DNA of 64,000 nucleotides from Bacilli bacterium. GTDB taxonomy: Bacteria > Bacillota_I > Bacilli_A > RF39 > UBA660. The DNA lies in contig CAAGHJ010000002.1 of the NCBI GenBank assembly GCA_900769635.1, positions 1-64,000 on the forward strand, in the 5' to 3' direction. Within the stretch, counting starts at the first letter, position 1. Each line of letters starts with the position of its first letter. Under the pieces are notes generated by a model. The model worked only from the letters and a program-made list of their open reading frames with translations. It searched no databases and had not been told where the DNA came from. The position numbers were made by a program, and so were the translations under genes. Below, piece by piece: positions 1 through 7,962 of this stretch.

Positions 1-39
1 ATAATATTTGTTTTTACCACCTTTTGGTCTTCCTTGCAT
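1..39 (-). CDS. Partial CDS, N-terminus of an unknown protein
   Basis: Only the first 13 codons lie in the window; they read MQGRPKGGKNKYY on the minus strand. An AAAGGAG ribosome binding site lies just upstream of the ATG. A basic RPKGGKNK start is seen in several small DNA-binding and transposase-associated HTH proteins, but the fragment is too short to assign. Confidence 0.45.
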   Translation of the reverse strand, partial: MQGRPKGGKNKYY

Positions 40-72
40 ATTTTCATCTCCTTTACTAAATTATACCAAAGA

Positions 73-105
73 AAAAGTAAACACATCTTTTTTGTGTCTA
101 CTTTT
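73..105. other. Intergenic hairpin
   Basis: Two 13-base arms (73-85 and 93-105) are complementary with one mismatch and flank a 7-base AT loop. It lies between the divergent genes at 39 and 224. It could be a regulatory stem or a bidirectional terminator remnant. Confidence 0.4.
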
Positions 106-173
106 ATCTTACAACTTCAGAACAAATATGTAAAAACTACATATATAAGTTCTCTATTTTTAAATTTTACAAG

Positions 174-201
174 TTGACAATTTAAAAAAAAACATTATAA
201 T
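174..201 (+). promoter_or_regulatory. Sigma-A-type promoter for the amidoligase gene
   Basis: TTGACA at 174-179 and TATAAT at 196-201 are separated by 16 bases, 22 bases before the ATG at 224. Both hexamers are perfect. Confidence 0.75.
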
Positions 202-223
202 ATAAGAAAAATGGAGGAAAACT

Positions 224-1234
224 ATGGCAAAAGAAATATGGAATTATATATATCCAAACGATAACGATACATTATATAATATTAAAACATCAGATTTATT
301 AGAATTACTAAAAAAAATTTATACATATCAACCCCAATATAGAGAAACACTACAATTTCCTCGAAGTGCTACATTTGGAATGGAACTAGAATTCGAAACC
401 GAAAATCCCCAAGAATTAAAACACCATATTCATTCTAAAATTGGAAGTAAATGGATTTTCAAAACCGAAATATCAATGTCACAGGGCTATGAAGTAACAA
501 GTGGTATATGTACTGATAAAAAAGAAATATGGCAAGAATTAAAAAGACTATGCGAATACCTAAAAGAAAATACTAGATGTACCAAAGACTGCGGTGCCCA
601 CGTTCACGTTGGAGCTCATCTCTTAGGCAAAGATACCAAAGGTATTCTTAATCTAATGTTACTTTGGTCGGTATATGAAAACATAATATTTAAATTCTCT
701 TATAATAAAGATAAAGGACCACGTCCCGATATAATGAAATACGCTAGAAGAATGAATGCCGAATTTATGACTACTTACTTAAAATATTACGATAAAAACT
801 TTGCTATCGAAGATGTTATTAGAAGCTACAAAGAACGAAAATTAAATGCCGTTAATCTCAAGAATATGAGTTACTTCAATTCTCGTAAAGCCCGTAACAC
901 CGTAGAATTCAGATGCCCCAATGGTACTCTTGATGAAATAACGTGGCAAAACAACGTCAATTTCTTTGTAAAATTTATGATACTCTGTAAAAAAGGCCAT
1001 TTTGATAAAGATAAAGTCCTAAGAAGAGACAGCATCAATAAAGACAAAATATTTACATATCACGATTACAATAAACTATATATAGACGAAGCCCTTGAAC
1101 TAGTCGACCTTGTATTCGATAATAATTTAGATAAAATAAATTTCTTAAAGCAATATCTAAAACTATATGACTTATTTTCTTATGATGAAGCCTGTCAAAA
1201 AATATTTGAAAGAGGAAGAATATTAAGAAAATAA
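224..1234 (+). CDS. Amidoligase-family protein (COOH-NH2 ligase fold)
   Basis: The 336-residue protein shows the pattern of the amidoligase family, ATP-grasp-like glutamine-synthetase-related enzymes that join carboxyl and amino groups. Visible motifs are FGMELEFE near residue 51 (metal-binding acidic strand), CGAHVHVG near 123 (His motif) and TVEFRCPNGT near 227. No signal peptide or membrane segment is seen. The start follows a GGAGG site (atggaggaaaact). Family members often sit in mobile or accessory loci and act on peptides or cell-wall precursors; the substrate here is unknown. It heads a four-gene group with a sigma-like protein and a ClpX-like ATPase, though the next gene has its own promoter. 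Confidence 0.75.
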   Translation: MAKEIWNYIYPNDNDTLYNIKTSDLLELLKKIYTYQPQYRETLQFPRSATFGMELEFETENPQELKHHIHSKIGSKWIFKTEISMSQGYEVTSGICTDKKEIWQELKRLCEYLKENTRCTKDCGAHVHVGAHLLGKDTKGILNLMLLWSVYENIIFKFSYNKDKGPRPDIMKYARRMNAEFMTTYLKYYDKNFAIEDVIRSYKERKLNAVNLKNMSYFNSRKARNTVEFRCPNGTLDEITWQNNVNFFVKFMILCKKGHFDKDKVLRRDSINKDKIFTYHDYNKLYIDEALELVDLVFDNNLDKINFLKQYLKLYDLFSYDEACQKIFERGRILRK

Positions 1235-1286
1235 TAAAATTCCTTACCCATAGTAGGAAAAATTTTAACAAATATTAGTACAAATG

Positions 1287-1314
1287 TTGACATTAATAAA
1301 AAATTTGCTATAAT
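1287..1314 (+). promoter_or_regulatory. Promoter for the sigma-like gene
   Basis: TTGACA (1287-1292) and TATAAT (1309-1314) with a 16-base spacer lie 28 bases before the ATG at 1343, so the sigma-like gene and its followers can be transcribed apart from the amidoligase. Confidence 0.75.
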
Positions 1315-1342
1315 AGTAAGCAATCAAAAAGAAGGAATTATT

Positions 1343-2413
1343 ATGGAAAAACAAAATATCTATCTTGATACATTCTTAGAAAAAGAATTTATACCCAAAT
1401 ACATTAAGACAACTAAACAAGGCAATAAAACATTCTCTTTTGTCTATTTTAGTAACATCATAGATTATAGTAGAAATCCCGATATAATAAAATACATAAT
1501 AAATTATTTATACGACCATCGTATTTTTATAAACAATTGGGGTCTAGGTAAACTAATAAGCGACACCAAAAATAAGAGAGAAGAAGTAATTAATAAATTT
1601 GTTGAAGAACAAGATCCTCAAAAAAGAATTAACTATCGTAACGATATTTTTCTTCTTCACCTAAAAGTAATTAAATATTTCTCTTATAAATATGCATCTA
1701 TTCATAAATTACCCGAAGAAGACATATATAGCTATTTATGTGAAAAAAGTTTACATATCATAGAATCCTATAACAATAACCAAAAAAGTCCCCGAAAAAA
1801 AGACACATCGACAAGATTTCTAAACTTTTTTACCATTAGCATTAACAATGTTTTAGCCTCATTTCCCCGTAACGGCCTTGGAATAACCAATCTAGTTATT
1901 TTAGAAGCCCTAAATAATAGCAAATATATAATTGAAAGAGAACAAAGCGAAGTTATCGGAAAAAGAATAACCCTAACAACAGATAAAGAAATGATTTATA
2001 ATTTCATTACCTATCTCGAAACAAAAGGAACATTTTCAGGCAGTAGAGCGTGTATAAAAAGAGTATTACCAATCAGATTTTCCGATAGCCTAGAAGATCA
2101 CCTATACACACCAAGTAATCATAACTATTTTGAAAAAATAGAGGATGAAAGCATCAAAGAAAGCATTATGAAAATATTAGATAATTTTCCCGAAGAATAT
2201 AATAATTATAAAATAGCCTTTACCCTAAAATATATACATAAAATAAAAACAAATAAAGAAATAGGAAAAATAATGGGTATAAGTCACGAGTTAGCTAGAA
2301 CATACATATCTCGAGCAACGGAACTAATAAAAGAAAGTATACAAAATAATAAAACTACCGTAGGTTTACGTCAAAACAGTTGGCGACCAAGGATTAAAGG
2401 AAGGAAGAAGTAA
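1343..2413 (+). CDS. Divergent sigma-70-like protein
   Basis: The 356-residue protein has a C-terminal region-4-like helix-turn-helix (about residues 275-335): FPEEYNNYKIAFTLKYIHK, then TNKEIGKIMGIS, then ELARTYISRATELIK. The middle (about 90-170) has a region-2-like pattern with paired helices and an aromatic-rich segment before RFLNFFTISINN. N-terminal and linker parts match nothing I recognise. It is longer than ECF sigma factors and lacks a clear region 1.2. An alternative is a sigma-like transcriptional regulator unable to bind core polymerase. It ends one base before the ATPase gene, implying co-transcription. Confidence 0.55.
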   Translation: MEKQNIYLDTFLEKEFIPKYIKTTKQGNKTFSFVYFSNIIDYSRNPDIIKYIINYLYDHRIFINNWGLGKLISDTKNKREEVINKFVEEQDPQKRINYRNDIFLLHLKVIKYFSYKYASIHKLPEEDIYSYLCEKSLHIIESYNNNQKSPRKKDTSTRFLNFFTISINNVLASFPRNGLGITNLVILEALNNSKYIIEREQSEVIGKRITLTTDKEMIYNFITYLETKGTFSGSRACIKRVLPIRFSDSLEDHLYTPSNHNYFEKIEDESIKESIMKILDNFPEEYNNYKIAFTLKYIHKIKTNKEIGKIMGISHELARTYISRATELIKESIQNNKTTVGLRQNSWRPRIKGRKK

Positions 2414-2414
2414 A

Positions 2415-4169
2415 ATGAATGAATATCCAGCAGAAAAATTTGTTGCAATTTATAGAAAGGTAAGATTAAACAATACAGGATATAAATATATATGCGAAAG
2501 CATAGAATTAGTCACCAAGTGGGATGACAGCATTAAGAAAGGAATTAATGAAATCTACATTGAGGAGCAAATAAATAACCTCAACTCTGCCGATATAGAA
2601 ATATCTATAGATAATGTAAATAGTGAAATATTCACAAATCCAATTTACCACAACAAACCCCTTAATATTGAAGTAAAACAAATTGATGACTATATAAAAA
2701 ATTCACCAAATTATCTCTTATTAGATATTCCCACTTTCCCGCAAACCATAATAGACATAGTTATAAGGGAAGTAGAAACCCTAGGAAATACATCCCAAGA
2801 GGTAAGAAACTATCGTATAGCAATCAGAGAAAAAATTCTTTACGCATTATCAAAAGTATACGGTTCTATAGAAATCAAAGAAGAAAGAGGAAATATTTAT
2901 GCAAGTATAGATAATAGCAAGGAAGATGTTGACTATTGTTATGATAACGGTTTTACTGACTATGCCGGACCAATGTCCCAAAATATTATTTGGTTTTTAA
3001 ATTACTTTGAAGAAAAATATTTAACTATTTGGCAATCAAAAAAGAATAATACCAGAAAAATCAAAGAAGAATCACATTCCCCTTTTCGTAACAATTTTGA
3101 ATTAGAAATTATAGAAGATCCTCCTCAAACTTACACCCTTAATGAAGAAAACCAAGCCTCAAATATAACTCTCGAAAATTTAAAAAACATAATAACAAAA
3201 ACAAGCAATAAATTTGTCGGACAAGAAGATGTGGTCTTTGATCTTGCTACAAGTATATATGTAAACAACATTCTTTCTTCCAAAAGTCCAGAACAAGTAG
3301 CCCGTACTAAGGATGTTATTCTCCTCGATGGTTCTACAGGAACAGGTAAGACAGCTATAATAAATGCCCTAAGTAAAGAATTCGATATTCCCTCAGTATG
3401 CATCTATGCTCCTAGCATAACTCCTACAGGATATAAAGGAAGTGATCTAACAGAATGCCTAGATAAACTCTTTGAAAGTGCAGATAAAGATATTCAAAAA
3501 GCTGAACGAGGTATTGTCTATATAGACGAATTTGACAAATTAACCGTCTTCGGTAACAAAGACGCTGCTACTTACCGAGCAATGGTTCAAAAAGAACTCC
3601 TAGGTTTTGGCTTTGGAAATGTATATGAAATCAAAAATGGTTTCAATACCATTTCCTTCGATACCTCTAAATTAACCATTATATATATGGGGAGTTTTGC
3701 CGAAGTTAAAGATAATATCAAAGAAAGCGATAAATACAAAAGAAAAATAGGCTTTAATAATACAGACAATCCATCTCCAAATAACCCCATAATAGATGGC
3801 GATGTCCTTACTCAAAACGGTTTTCTAAGAGAACTAGTTGGTAGAATAAAACTATATATAAGTACAAAAGACTATACCAAGGAAGATCTCATAAATATAC
3901 TAAAAAATTCTAGCATTAGTCCATTAAACGAATTAATAACAATATGCAAAGAAGACTTTGGAAAAACCCTAATTTACGACAAAGAATTCATTAACGCTAT
4001 TGCTGGTTATGGAGTCAAATTAAAAACCGGAGCCCGAAGTCTTCAAACAATATGTAATAGCATTCGTAACACCATAAAGATGGAACTAATATTCGGTATT
4101 GACAAAGAAATATACCTAACTACCGATATAATCTATAACCTAGAAAAAAATAAAGGCAGGAACAAATAG
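2415..4169 (+). CDS. ClpX-like AAA+ ATPase
   Basis: Of 584 residues, the first ~250 are a unique N-terminal region with no recognised domain. The AAA+ core follows: VGQEDVVFDLA near 270, Walker A GSTGTGKT at about 306-313, a ClpX/HslU-like TPTGYKGSDL pore-side segment near 337, Walker B GIVYIDEFDKL near 366, and a C-terminal small domain with GARSLQTIC (sensor-2-type Arg) near 538. No zinc-binding domain of true ClpX is visible, so this is a specialised unfoldase-type ATPase. The gene starts one base after the sigma-like gene stops and overlaps the next gene by one base (TAGTG). Confidence 0.75.
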   Translation: MNEYPAEKFVAIYRKVRLNNTGYKYICESIELVTKWDDSIKKGINEIYIEEQINNLNSADIEISIDNVNSEIFTNPIYHNKPLNIEVKQIDDYIKNSPNYLLLDIPTFPQTIIDIVIREVETLGNTSQEVRNYRIAIREKILYALSKVYGSIEIKEERGNIYASIDNSKEDVDYCYDNGFTDYAGPMSQNIIWFLNYFEEKYLTIWQSKKNNTRKIKEESHSPFRNNFELEIIEDPPQTYTLNEENQASNITLENLKNIITKTSNKFVGQEDVVFDLATSIYVNNILSSKSPEQVARTKDVILLDGSTGTGKTAIINALSKEFDIPSVCIYAPSITPTGYKGSDLTECLDKLFESADKDIQKAERGIVYIDEFDKLTVFGNKDAATYRAMVQKELLGFGFGNVYEIKNGFNTISFDTSKLTIIYMGSFAEVKDNIKESDKYKRKIGFNNTDNPSPNNPIIDGDVLTQNGFLRELVGRIKLYISTKDYTKEDLINILKNSSISPLNELITICKEDFGKTLIYDKEFINAIAGYGVKLKTGARSLQTICNSIRNTIKMELIFGIDKEIYLTTDIIYNLEKNKGRNK

Positions 4170-4501
4170 TGAATTACACATATAACGCCCATCTCCTTTT
4201 AGAAGAAAGAGTAGAAGAAGTAGGAATCGACATCCACCAAAAATATCCCTTCATTGACCTTGCTACCGCTAAAAAAATAGCCAAAATGGAGGGAGCAATT
4301 TCCGAAAAAATAAATTTCCATATCATTTTTACAAGATACTATAATATATTAACCATCCTTAAGCCAAATACTTACGAGTTTAATAAAGTAATGAAAGACT
4401 TTATAAATATTTGCAAAAACGCCCCTCTTGATGAAGAAAAATACACTATATTAACGAACATCATAAAATTTAGTAATGGCGAAGGAAACTTTCCCCTATA
4501 A
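4169..4501 (+). CDS. Small unknown protein translationally coupled to the AAA+ gene
   Basis: The 110-residue protein begins at a GTG that overlaps the preceding TAG stop, a typical coupling arrangement. It is predicted helical, soluble and has no recognised motif. Its place last in the sigma-ATPase group suggests an adaptor or partner of the ATPase, but that is inference only. Confidence 0.55.
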   Translation: MNYTYNAHLLLEERVEEVGIDIHQKYPFIDLATAKKIAKMEGAISEKINFHIIFTRYYNILTILKPNTYEFNKVMKDFINICKNAPLDEEKYTILTNIIKFSNGEGNFPL

Positions 4502-4527
4502 AAAAGGACTAATTAAGTCCCTTTTTT
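4501..4527 (+). terminator. Intrinsic terminator
   Basis: GGACT and AGTCC arms with an AATTA loop, flanked by A- and T-runs, directly after the preceding gene. It separates the accessory cassette from dacB. Confidence 0.75.
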
Positions 4528-4551
4528 CATACTATGATATAGGTGAAATAA

Positions 4552-4893
4552 ATGAAAAAAAACATAATAATCCCAATTATAATGTTCCTCTTCCTTCCCC
4601 ATAGCATCTACGCTAGTACCACCACCGCCTCAAGTTATACCCTTATAGACTACGAAACAGGCAGAGTAATATCCGCAAAAAACCAAAACAAAACAAGCCT
4701 CGTTGCTTCCATTAGCAAAATAATGACCGCCCTAATTGCCATCCAATCCGGCAAACTAGATCAAGAAGTAACTGTCGATGATACAATTCTTAAAGCTTAC
4801 GGCTCATGTATCTATATAGAAGTAGGAGAAAAACTCACTTTACGTGATCTCGTATACGGACTTATGCTAAGAAGTGGAAACGAACTAGCGTGA
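4552..4893 (+). pseudogene. dacB: 5' part of interrupted D-alanyl-D-alanine carboxypeptidase (dacB-like)
   Basis: This is the N-terminal half of a penicillin-binding-protein-5-type D,D-carboxypeptidase, which trims the terminal D-Ala from peptidoglycan stems. Visible are a signal peptide (hydrophobic residues ~5-21, ending YASTT), the catalytic SISK (SxxK) tetrad near residue 53, and the second motif SGN at residues 108-110. Host coding stops at 4883, inside the codon after SGN; the remaining codons (ELA then TGA) come from the inserted element. The rest, with the KTG motif, is at 19894-20644. Joined, the two parts give a 360-residue protein. The SD AGGTGA lies before the ATG. Next to spmA and spmB the gene corresponds by position to B. 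subtilis dacB. Confidence 0.9.
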
Positions 4894-4906
4894 ACGGAAT
4901 AGCAGT
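4860..4906 (+). other. attL (host half-site plus element left arm)
   Basis: Host bases run through 4883 with the GA core at 4882-4883. The element arm 4884-4906 is the inverted partner of 19869-19891, with 18 of 23 positions matching. The host side codes for the LMLRSGN strand of DacB. Confidence 0.85.
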
Positions 4907-5021
4907 TGGAACTTATGAAAGAAGATTTAATAATATAACCTCCTTCAAACCTTATACATTAACATATTATTGGAAATTATATATATAATAAATGACATAG
5001 CATATTTTATATAAATCTACG

Positions 5022-5052
5022 AGATACTAAAATAAAACTAGTATCTTTTTCT
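5022..5052 (+). terminator. Intrinsic terminator at element left end
   Basis: Eight-base arms AGATACTA and TAGTATCT with a 9-base loop are followed by a T-run. In the excised circle this lies 33 bases after the extended integrase stop codon (4986-4988), so it would be the integrase terminator. Integrated, it ends read-through from the broken dacB. Confidence 0.75.
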
Positions 5053-5066
5053 ATTAGGAGGTGATT

Positions 5067-5831
5067 ATGATGTCAGTATTTAAAATAGAAAAAAATCAAA
5101 ACTATACTGTTATGAGTAATCATCATTTAAGAGATAGAAATTTATCATATAAGGCAAAAGGATTATTGTCCTTTATGTTATCTTTACCAGATGATTGGGA
5201 TTATTCTCTTGCAGGTTTATGTTCTATTAGTAAAGAAAGTAGAGATGGTATTAGATCAATACTTAAAGAATTACAAGAACATCATTATGTTGAAATAGAA
5301 AAAGTAAGAGGATATAAAGGTTATTTTGAATATAACTATTTAATATATGAAGTACCACATTTTATTAGTTTAGAAAATGAGCAAAGTAATCCAGATATGG
5401 AAAAACCACACCTGGATTATCCAAATGTGGAGACAACTACGCAAATAAATACTAATATAATAAATACTAAAAAACAAATAGATAAAGATGATAAAACCAA
5501 AATATCATCTTTTTTTGTTCCTGAAGAACATAATAAATTAATATTGGAATTAATAGAAAGGGGTTATATAAATGAAGATGATATACAAATATTCTATTAT
5601 GATAAGTTATTTAATCAGTTATTGGAAGAAGATAATTCGTATCAAGATTTAATACAAATAATTCACTATATTGTTCCAAGAATAGTAAAAAGAAAATTTA
5701 AAGATGAAAATGACAATTTAATTGAAAATAAATATGGTTATTTTAAAAATGCTATAGAGAGTAACATTCGTAAATTAAATACAAATATTGAAAATTTGTG
5801 GGGAGAGGATGAATATAATCTATGGTATTGA
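5067..5831 (+). CDS. HTH replication-initiator-like protein of mobile elements
   Basis: The first ~90 residues (FKIEKNQNYTVMSN, then LSYKAKGLLSFMLSLPDDW, then a winged-helix SIS-KESRDGIRSILKELQ) match the helix-turn-helix domain common in Gram-positive plasmid and integrative-element initiator or DnaD-like proteins. The C-terminal half is acidic, with YGYFKNAIESNIRK near the end as in DnaD-like tails. The GTG at 5061 lies within the AGGAGGTG site, so one of the adjacent ATGs (5067 or 5070) is the start. A role in replication of the excised form is likely for the family, not proven here. Confidence 0.65.
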   Translation: MMSVFKIEKNQNYTVMSNHHLRDRNLSYKAKGLLSFMLSLPDDWDYSLAGLCSISKESRDGIRSILKELQEHHYVEIEKVRGYKGYFEYNYLIYEVPHFISLENEQSNPDMEKPHLDYPNVETTTQINTNIINTKKQIDKDDKTKISSFFVPEEHNKLILELIERGYINEDDIQIFYYDKLFNQLLEEDNSYQDLIQIIHYIVPRIVKRKFKDENDNLIENKYGYFKNAIESNIRKLNTNIENLWGEDEYNLWY

Positions 5832-5919
5832 TATTTTAAAATTTATTAAGTAAAAGTGTATATTAAATTAATATGTTTTCCATAATACAATATATTCCAC
5901 ATTTTTTTGTAAAAACATA

Positions 5920-5948
5920 TTGACAAATATGTAAAAATCGTTTAAAAT
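5920..5948 (+). promoter_or_regulatory. Promoter of the sugar operon
   Basis: TTGACA (5920-5925), a 17-base spacer and TAAAAT (5943-5948). It drives the 25-codon leader ORF and, past the hairpin at 6035-6072, the sugar operon. Confidence 0.75.
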
Positions 5949-5974
5949 ATAGTGCAAATGCAAGGGGGTAAACT

Positions 5975-6052
5975 ATGAGTTTATCAAAAAAAACTAGTAA
6001 TGTGATTATTTTTCAAAGTGAAAATAAATTTCTTGAGGGCAAAAACATATAG
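5975..6052 (+). CDS. 25-residue leader ORF or RhuM-type remnant
   Basis: ATG at 5975 follows AAGGGGGT; the peptide is 25 residues long and contains NVIIFQSEN. Its TAG stop falls in the loop of the terminator at 6035-6072. The NVIIFQSEN segment resembles the N-terminus of RhuM-family proteins, so it may be a broken rhuM start. Alternatively it is a leader peptide whose translation opens the hairpin and lets RNA polymerase into the sugar operon. Confidence 0.5.
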   Translation: MSLSKKTSNVIIFQSENKFLEGKNI

Positions 6053-6072
6053 GCGTTTTGCCCTCTTTTTTA
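6035..6072 (+). terminator. Strong hairpin ahead of the sugar operon (terminator or attenuator)
   Basis: GAGGGCAAAA pairs with TTTTGCCCTC around a short loop, followed by a T-run. It sits between the promoter at 5920 and the first sugar gene at 6092, with no second clear promoter between, so read-through would be needed to express the operon. Confidence 0.8.
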
Positions 6073-6091
6073 AAAGATAAGGAGAGACAGT

Positions 6092-6580
6092 ATGAACAAT
6101 ATAAGATTATTTTTGTCTGATTGCGATGGTGTTCTAACTGATGCAGGCATGTATTATTTTGAATCAGGAGATGAAGCAAAAAAGTTTAATACACGGGATG
6201 GTATGGCATTTAAGTTACTAAAGGAACAAAATATTAAAATTGGTATAATAACAGGTGAAAAATCAAAGATAGTTAAAAATCGCGGAAAAAAACTTAAAAT
6301 GGATTATATTTTTATGAATGCCAAAAATAAAGTTTTAATTATAGAAAAATTATTAAAACAATTAAATCTTACTTACAATAATGTTGCATATATTGGTGAT
6401 GATATTAATGATTTAGAACTATTGAAAAAGGTTGGATTCAGTGCATGTCCGTTAGACGCTGAAGATATTATTAAGAAAAATGTAATGTATATATCAGAAA
6501 AAAAAGGAGGATCTGGTGTGGTACGAGATGTATATAATAAATATTTCAATAATGTAGAAGGTGGAAAAAATGAACAATGA
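6092..6580 (+). CDS. HAD-family phosphatase, KdsC / nonulosonate-9-phosphatase type
   Basis: The 162-residue protein has the compact C0 HAD architecture of KdsC: DxD motif LSDCDGVLTD at residues 8-17, GIITGE (motif II Thr) near 50-55, a motif-III Lys in the KNKV region, and IGDDINDLELL (motif IV) near 109. KdsC relatives remove phosphate from 3-deoxy-octulosonate-8-P or from sialic-acid-type 9-phosphates. With NeuB- and NeuA-like genes downstream, dephosphorylation of a nonulosonate phosphate is the likely step. The SD is AAGGAGAGA. Its end overlaps the start of the next gene. Confidence 0.8.
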   Translation: MNNIRLFLSDCDGVLTDAGMYYFESGDEAKKFNTRDGMAFKLLKEQNIKIGIITGEKSKIVKNRGKKLKMDYIFMNAKNKVLIIEKLLKQLNLTYNNVAYIGDDINDLELLKKVGFSACPLDAEDIIKKNVMYISEKKGGSGVVRDVYNKYFNNVEGGKNEQ

Positions 6581-7106
6581 TTTAATTAGTTTGTTTGATA
6601 TTCCAAAAATTAAGGTTAGTGTTGATACATTTTGGTTTTTTAAACACTGTATGAAAGATAATTATTTTAATGCTCATATAATGATAAGAATGTTAGCAAT
6701 AGATTGTTACTACGGAAAAAATGACTATGGTTGGGATTGGTATAATAAAATGCAATTAACTAGAGTGGCGGATAATCCATTAATTCCAAAAAGAATGGCT
6801 AGACATGAAAAAGAGTTTAAAAAATTAATAAAAAGTTTTGAAGAAAATGGATTTATAGAAGAATACCCATTGGTAGTAAACAAAGAGATGTTATTTATAG
6901 ATGGAGCACATCGTTTGGCACTTGCTTTATATTTTGGTATTGAAAGAGTTACAATAACTGTAGACAAAGATTATTATTTTATTGATAGTAGAGATTTTTC
7001 GTTTGACTGGTTTGAAAAAAAACAAATGGGTTATATGAAAACTGAAGCATTAAGAAAATATAATGAAATTTGTGAATTTTATGGAGGTAAACAAAATGAA
7101 TTATAA
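6570..7106 (+). CDS. ParB-like (sulfiredoxin-fold) protein in sugar operon
   Basis: The 178-residue protein has a FIDGAHRLALALYFG segment near residue 110 resembling the ParB/Srx nuclease-fold motif, preceded by a helical region (KRMARHEKEFKKLIKSFEENG). An AGGTGG site precedes ATG 6570, the chosen start; the in-frame GTG at 6561 lies inside that site. ParB/Srx-like domains include kinases and nucleases, and members occur in glycan loci, where their job is not established. It overlaps both neighbours, so it is an integral operon member. It may handle a free-sugar precursor, for instance as a kinase; that is speculation. Confidence 0.55.
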   Translation: MNNDLISLFDIPKIKVSVDTFWFFKHCMKDNYFNAHIMIRMLAIDCYYGKNDYGWDWYNKMQLTRVADNPLIPKRMARHEKEFKKLIKSFEENGFIEEYPLVVNKEMLFIDGAHRLALALYFGIERVTITVDKDYYFIDSRDFSFDWFEKKQMGYMKTEALRKYNEICEFYGGKQNEL

Positions 7107-7962
7107 AAGACCAATTTTTATTGCTGAATTATGTTGTAATCATAAGGGAAGCGTGGATTTAGCAAAATTAATGATAGATTTAGCAAAAAAATCTGGTGTT
7201 GATATTGTTAAATTTCAAAAAAGAGATATACATACTTGGGAAAAAAGAAAACCTAATATTTATAATTCCCCGCATCCAAATGTTAATGAAGCTTTTGGAA
7301 AAACATATAAAGAACATAGGAAATTTTTAGAATTTTCCTTTTCTGAACATAAGGAGTTAAAAAAATATTGTGATGATAAAAAGATAGGATATAGCGCTTC
7401 AGTTTGGGATATTAAATCTGCCAAACAAATATGTTCCCTAAATCCTAAAATGATAAAAGTTGCATCGCCATGTAATTCTAACTATGAAATGTTAGAATGG
7501 CTATGTGATAATTATAGTGGGGAAATTCATGTTTCATTGGGAATGACAAGTAAAGAAGATATTGACAAAATAGTGAAATTTTTTATTAATAAAAATAGAG
7601 CAAAAGATTTATATTTATATACTTGCACTTCTGGTTATCCTGTACAATATGAAGATATGTGTATATTAGAAATTAATAATTTAATAAAAAAATATGGTAA
7701 AGTAATTAAAGGTATTGGATTTTCTGGGCATCATATAGGAACTGCTGTAGATATTTCAGCATATACATTAGGTGCAACTGTAATAGAAAGACATTTCACA
7801 TTAGATAAAAGTTTAAAAGGAACGGATCAGAAAGTCGCTTTAACAAAGGAAGAATTTGAAGAATTAATATTAAATATTGATAATGTTAGAAAAGCACTTT
7901 CATATAAAAATAAAGATGTATTAGATGTAGAGATTAAAAATAAGGAGAAGTTAAAATGGTAA
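7096..7962 (+). CDS. NeuB-family nonulosonate (phosphate) synthase
   Basis: The 288-residue protein matches the TIM-barrel domain of N-acetylneuraminate synthase: IAELCCNHKG at the N-terminus, DIVKFQKRD, IKVASPCNSNYEML, VSLGMTSKEDI, TSGYPV, IGFSGHHIG and ATVIERHFTLDKSLKGTDQKVAL. These enzymes condense phosphoenolpyruvate with a hexosamine or hexose (or its 6-phosphate). The C-terminal SAF (antifreeze-like) domain of typical ~340-residue NeuB is absent. Start at 7096 fits GGAGG at 7083-7087; an upstream in-frame start lies within the previous gene. Paired with a phosphatase, a phosphorylated product is plausible, as in the Kdn-9-P route. Confidence 0.85.
   Translation: MNYKRPIFIAELCCNHKGSVDLAKLMIDLAKKSGVDIVKFQKRDIHTWEKRKPNIYNSPHPNVNEAFGKTYKEHRKFLEFSFSEHKELKKYCDDKKIGYSASVWDIKSAKQICSLNPKMIKVASPCNSNYEMLEWLCDNYSGEIHVSLGMTSKEDIDKIVKFFINKNRAKDLYLYTCTSGYPVQYEDMCILEINNLIKKYGKVIKGIGFSGHHIGTAVDISAYTLGATVIERHFTLDKSLKGTDQKVALTKEEFEELILNIDNVRKALSYKNKDVLDVEIKNKEKLKW

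Noticed and set aside
4528..4535. CATACTAT as a sigma-E -10 box for dacB
   Set aside because: The implied transcript start would fall on the ribosome binding site and no -35 match is present.
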